Assembly: GCA_004299465.1 (NCBI GenBank)
Contig: SCST01000531.1
Span: forward strand, 1-16,768
Source of the DNA: Methylovulum sp.
Lineage (GTDB): Bacteria > Pseudomonadota > Gammaproteobacteria > Methylococcales > Methylomonadaceae
DNA: 16,768 nucleotides
Reading direction: 5' to 3'
How positions within the stretch are numbered: the first letter of the stretch is position 1; the number at the start of each line of letters is the position of its first letter. Shown here one piece after another: positions 13,889 through 16,768 of the stretch. A model generated the notes under the pieces. The model was not told where the DNA came from. It did not search any database and was given only the letters and a program-made list of their open reading frames with translations. The position numbers and the translations under genes were made by a program.

Positions 13889-14635
13889 ATGCCCAACGCC
13901 AAACGCTTCCTGCTTGCGCTAAGTTTCTACACCCGCCTGCCCAGCCCGCAAAACCTCGATTACCAGCAACTCCCGCAAGCGAGCATCTATTTGCCGGTTA
14001 TCGGTTGGCTGGTCGGCGGTGTCTGTGCGCTGGTGTTTTATCTGACTGATTTGTTATGGCCGGCGATGACAGCCGCCATTCTCGCGCTGATTGCCGGCAT
14101 TTTGCTGACCGGCGCCTTCCATGAAGACGGTTTTGCCGATGTCTGCGACGGTTTCGGTGGCGGCTGGGGCAAGCAGCGCATCCTGGAGATCATGAAGGAT
14201 TCGCAGATCGGTGCGTATGGCGCTATCGGCGTGTGCCTGTTGCTGTTGCTGAAAATCAGCCTGCTCAGTGCGCTGCCTGTAGTCACTGTACCGTTGGTCC
14301 TGCTGACCGGGCACAGTATCAGCCGGTTGCCGCCCTTGCTATTGATGCAGCGCTACAGCTATGTCAGGCAAGAACACAGCAAGGGCGGGGCGGCTGTCTT
14401 TAAACCGGGTAAGCAGGATTTGCTTTTTGCCGGCGCTTGCGCGCTATTGCCCTTTTTGCTGTTGCCTGTTTTATGTTGGCTTGCGGTTATTCCGGTGTTC
14501 ATGGCTAATTGGCTTTTGGGCCGGTATTTTTATCGCCACATCGGCGGCTATACCGGCGATTGCCTGGGGGCAAGCCAGCAAGTCGCGGAAACGGTTTTTT
14601 ATCTCGGCATCAGTGCATTATGGACATTTATTTAA
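13889..14635 (+). CDS. cobS: Adenosylcobinamide-GDP ribazoletransferase (cobalamin synthase)
   Basis: CobS joins adenosylcobinamide-GDP and alpha-ribazole (phosphate) at the inner membrane to complete the nucleotide loop. The 248-residue product has several membrane helices, the signature AFHEDGFADVCDGFGGG at 76-92 with the metal-binding aspartates, and LEIMKDSQIGAYG at 99-111. I chose the ATG at 13889, which gives the usual MPNAKRFLLALSFYTRLP start. The frame is open 84 codons further upstream, but that part lies inside the nuclease gene and is not CobS-like. The start is 7 bases after the nuclease stop and has no good Shine-Dalgarno sequence, so it may rely on re-initiation. Length is normal and no damage from the insertion is visible. 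Confidence 0.94.
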   Translation: MPNAKRFLLALSFYTRLPSPQNLDYQQLPQASIYLPVIGWLVGGVCALVFYLTDLLWPAMTAAILALIAGILLTGAFHEDGFADVCDGFGGGWGKQRILEIMKDSQIGAYGAIGVCLLLLLKISLLSALPVVTVPLVLLTGHSISRLPPLLLMQRYSYVRQEHSKGGAAVFKPGKQDLLFAGACALLPFLLLPVLCWLAVIPVFMANWLLGRYFYRHIGGYTGDCLGASQQVAETVFYLGISALWTFI

Positions 14636-15183
14636 TCCGCCATACGAAAACCTCAGCAACGCCGGGCTTGTGCTACGGGCAAACCGATATCGCGCTGGCC
14701 GGCAGTTTCGCCGATGACCTCCTGCATATCCGCAACAAACTGCCTGAGCTGCCGCCCGATTGTCCGGTGTTTTGCAGCCCGTTAAGCCGCTGCCTGCAAT
14801 TGGCGGGATATTTATCGGGCAACGTGCGCTGTGACAAGCGCTTGCTGGAAATTAATTTCGGTGATTGGGAAAACCGCTGTTTTGATGAGATTGAAAGCGA
14901 TGCGTTACGCCATTGGACCGATAATTTTGTTCACGTCGCGCCGCCGAACGGCGAAAGCTTTAGCGATTTGTACGCCCGCACCGCCGATTTCTGGCAGGAT
15001 TTAACCCGGCAACGGGCCGGGCAGGTATTGGTCGTCACTCATGCCGGGGCAATACGCGCGTTATTGGCGCATATCTTGACGCTGCCCTTAGCCCATGCGT
15101 TCCAATTTCGCATTAACCCCGGTTCGGTGCATAAATTGCATTACACCGCCGATTACACTTACATCGATTACCTCAACCAATGA
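14620..15183 (+). CDS. cobC: Alpha-ribazole phosphatase, histidine phosphatase family
   Basis: CobC removes the 5'-phosphate from alpha-ribazole phosphate or from cobalamin 5'-phosphate. The 187-residue protein starts MDIYLIRHTKT with Arg7 and nucleophile His8, continues with FCSPLSRCLQLA (second arginine), LLEINFGDWE at 75-84 and VVTHAGAIR at 138-146 with the second histidine, His141. That is the full phosphoglycerate-mutase-like active site. I chose the ATG at 14620 because the conserved RHT motif follows immediately; the longer frame from 14509 runs in the cobS gene. It overlaps cobS by 16 bases and cobQ by 4, so the three genes are clearly one operon. Confidence 0.93.
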   Translation: MDIYLIRHTKTSATPGLCYGQTDIALAGSFADDLLHIRNKLPELPPDCPVFCSPLSRCLQLAGYLSGNVRCDKRLLEINFGDWENRCFDEIESDALRHWTDNFVHVAPPNGESFSDLYARTADFWQDLTRQRAGQVLVVTHAGAIRALLAHILTLPLAHAFQFRINPGSVHKLHYTADYTYIDYLNQ

Positions 15184-16577
15184 AACCACTCGCCGTGTTC
15201 GGCACCGGTTCCGATGCCGGAAAAACCACGATAACGATGGCCTTGTGCCGTATTTTTGCCGATCGCGGCGTGCGCGTTGCGCCGTTTAAGGCGCAAAACG
15301 TGTCGAATAACTCAGCCGTCACGAAGGAAAACCTGGAAATTTCCAGGGCGCAATGCCTGCAGGCGGAAGCTGCGCGCGTCGAACCCAGTTATTTGTTTAA
15401 CCCGGTGCTGCTGAAATCGCACGGCAATGGCGCGGTGCAGGTGATCGTCAACGGCGAGGTCCACCAAAACCAGTCGGTGGCTGATTATTACCAAGCTATC
15501 GGCAATCTGGAGGCGCAGGTCAAACGGGCCTTCAGCCGTTTGCAGCAGGATTACGAGCTTGTGATTGCCGAAGGCGCGGGTTCGCCGGTTGAGCTGAATC
15601 TGCTCGATAAGGATTTATCGAATACCTTTATCGCCAAGACCTTCAACACGCAAAATATCCTGGTTGCCGACATCGAACGCGGCGGCGTGTTTGCATCGAT
15701 TTACGGAACCTTGGCATTGATGGACCCCGTTATGCGCGAAAACCTGGTCGGCGTCGTCATCAATAAATTCCGCGGTGACCGGCGTTTTTTTGACGACGGC
15801 GAAAAAATTATCCGCGAACGCTTCGGCGTGCCGGTGTTGGGCGTGGTGCCGTACCAGCCTATTAATATCGATATGGAAGATTCGCAATCCTTGCAAAACT
15901 ATCGCCAGCGGCTCGACGATGTCAAGATTCGCGTCGCCGTTATCGCTTATCCCGGTTTAAGCAATTACAACGATCTCGATGCGCTGATGGCCGACAGTGA
16001 GCTGGATGTGCAACTGGTTCACGGCGGCTATCGTTCCTTGGGTGGCTTTGACATGGTGTTGTTGCCGGGTAGTAAAACGGTGATCCGCGATTTGCACTGG
16101 CTAAAGCAACAAGGCCTGTTTAATGCCTTGTTGCAGTTCGACAAGCCTGTGTTCGGCATCTGCGGCGGCTACCAGATGCTCTGCAAAAGCCTGCACGACC
16201 CGGACGCGCTGGAACATGAGGTTGCAGGCATCGAACAAGGCCTGGGTTTGATGGCTGACACGGTGTGTTACCAAAGCCCGAAAATTCTCACGCGCGGCAC
16301 TTATTCGCTGTTTTCCCATCCGGCTGTGGCGGGTTATGAAATTCACTGCGGGCGCATGGCTAAATACCCGCTGTATTATCAGGACGGGCGCATAGCCGGA
16401 ACGCATGTGCATGGTGTATTTGATGATGACGCATTGCGCACGGCTTATTTTCGGGCGATTAATGCCGATTACCGGGGTTATGCTTACCGGGATTACCGCG
16501 AGGCTGAGATCCAGGGTTTTACAGACAGGGTTGAGGCGAGTTTGGATATGGGGGCGATTGTTCGGGCTTTGGCATAA
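15180..16577 (+). CDS. cobQ: Cobyric acid synthase
   Basis: CobQ (CbiP) amidates four side chains of adenosylcobyrinic acid a,c-diamide using glutamine and ATP. The 465-residue product has an N-terminal ATPase domain starting MKPLAVFGTGSDAGKTT with the P-loop-like motif at 8-17, FKAQNVSNNSAV at 36-47, EISRAQCLQAEA at 53-64 and VADIERGGVFAS, then a C-terminal class I glutamine amidotransferase domain with VFGICGGYQML (nucleophile Cys328) and GTHVHGVF at 407-414 with the catalytic-triad histidine. It starts by ATGA overlap with cobC. It is slightly shorter than the usual 480-500 residues, without any visible gap. It acts earlier in B12 synthesis than its neighbours, showing that the cluster covers de novo steps. 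Confidence 0.95.
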   Translation: MKPLAVFGTGSDAGKTTITMALCRIFADRGVRVAPFKAQNVSNNSAVTKENLEISRAQCLQAEAARVEPSYLFNPVLLKSHGNGAVQVIVNGEVHQNQSVADYYQAIGNLEAQVKRAFSRLQQDYELVIAEGAGSPVELNLLDKDLSNTFIAKTFNTQNILVADIERGGVFASIYGTLALMDPVMRENLVGVVINKFRGDRRFFDDGEKIIRERFGVPVLGVVPYQPINIDMEDSQSLQNYRQRLDDVKIRVAVIAYPGLSNYNDLDALMADSELDVQLVHGGYRSLGGFDMVLLPGSKTVIRDLHWLKQQGLFNALLQFDKPVFGICGGYQMLCKSLHDPDALEHEVAGIEQGLGLMADTVCYQSPKILTRGTYSLFSHPAVAGYEIHCGRMAKYPLYYQDGRIAGTHVHGVFDDDALRTAYFRAINADYRGYAYRDYREAEIQGFTDRVEASLDMGAIVRALA

Positions 16578-16728
16578 CAGACAGGCTACCAACTTAAGAC
16601 GGGACAAAAAAAGCACTCGTTACGGTCATTTTGTATCATGAGTTAATGACTCGTCAGTCGCAAGTTCTCTGACTTTTTGACAATTAATTGAAAGCATAGA
16701 TTCTTCTCCTAAAAAAGGAGAAAAGCCC
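16578..16728 (+). other. Non-coding region after cobQ
   Basis: I see no coding sequence here. Composition changes to AT-rich after cobQ. There is no clear stem plus T-run terminator for the cob operon. The region ends in the hairpin at 16704-16722 ahead of the next gene. Confidence 0.5.
16704..16722 (+). promoter_or_regulatory. Hairpin that includes the Shine-Dalgarno of the last gene
   Basis: TTCTCCT at 16704-16710 and AGGAGAA at 16716-16722 form a perfect 7-base stem with a 5-base A loop. The right arm contains AGGAG, the Shine-Dalgarno sequence about 8 bases before the ATG at 16729. The left arm is effectively an anti-Shine-Dalgarno, so the hairpin could limit translation initiation. Confidence 0.5.
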
Positions 16729-16768
16729 ATGCAAAATTACATTGACCTGGCTTTGAGTGATTTTCGAA
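16729..16768 (+). CDS. Start of an unidentified gene (cut by window end)
   Basis: Thirteen codons are visible (MQNYIDLALSDFR) behind AGGAG at 16716-16720. The Shine-Dalgarno sequence, the spacing and the open frame support a real start, but the fragment is too short to name. A transposase or other mobile-element gene is possible given the composition change, but this is a guess. Confidence 0.45.
   Translation, partial: MQNYIDLALSDFR

Overview
The window looks like chromosomal DNA of an aerobic gammaproteobacterium. LPS genes (lpxK, kdsB), an ExbB/ExbD pair, PhoB/PhoR, and oxygen-dependent synthesis of the cobalamin lower ligand (bluB) all point that way. A methylotroph or methanotroph-like lineage is my guess only. 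Base composition is balanced to moderately GC-rich, genes are densely packed, and many are joined by ATGA overlaps.

Layout. (1) 1-510 is the 3' half of aroC. (2) 580-1163 is a ParD/ParE-type toxin-antitoxin pair, followed by an MFS transporter (1219-2379). (3) 2446-5516 is a tight operon: exbB, exbD, lpxK, a Trm112/YcaR-like zinc protein and kdsB. It makes envelope-energising subunits plus enzymes for lipid A and Kdo activation. (4) 5517-5920 is a gene-free gap between convergent genes. It holds a MITE-like inverted-repeat element nested within a second, outer inverted repeat. (5) On the minus strand lie phoR and phoB, with a good candidate Pho box upstream of phoB, then a CMP/guanine-type deaminase and mobA. 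(6) From 9238 the plus strand carries a Uma2-family protein, an unrecognised Cys-rich lipoprotein, and a cobalamin nucleotide-loop cluster: bluB, cobT, [two-gene insertion], cobS, cobC, cobQ. (7) The last 190 bases hold a non-coding stretch and the first 13 codons of an unidentified gene behind a hairpin that includes its Shine-Dalgarno sequence.

The most interesting region is 11916-13881. Between intact cobT and cobS sit an ABC/SMC-like AAA ATPase and an HNH nuclease of the PtuB/TIGR02646 type. They overlap by 8 bases, and cobS starts only 7 bases after the nuclease. This is the gene pair of a Septu (PtuAB) antiphage system, apparently embedded in a vitamin B12 operon. The two genes are also AT-richer by eye than the cob genes around them.

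Functional logic: BluB makes 5,6-dimethylbenzimidazole, CobT activates it to alpha-ribazole phosphate, CobS joins it to adenosyl-GDP-cobinamide, CobC removes the phosphate, and CobQ amidates the corrin upstream of these steps. cobU/cobP and cbiB are not in the window. I saw no rRNA, tRNA, CRISPR array or cobalamin riboswitch.
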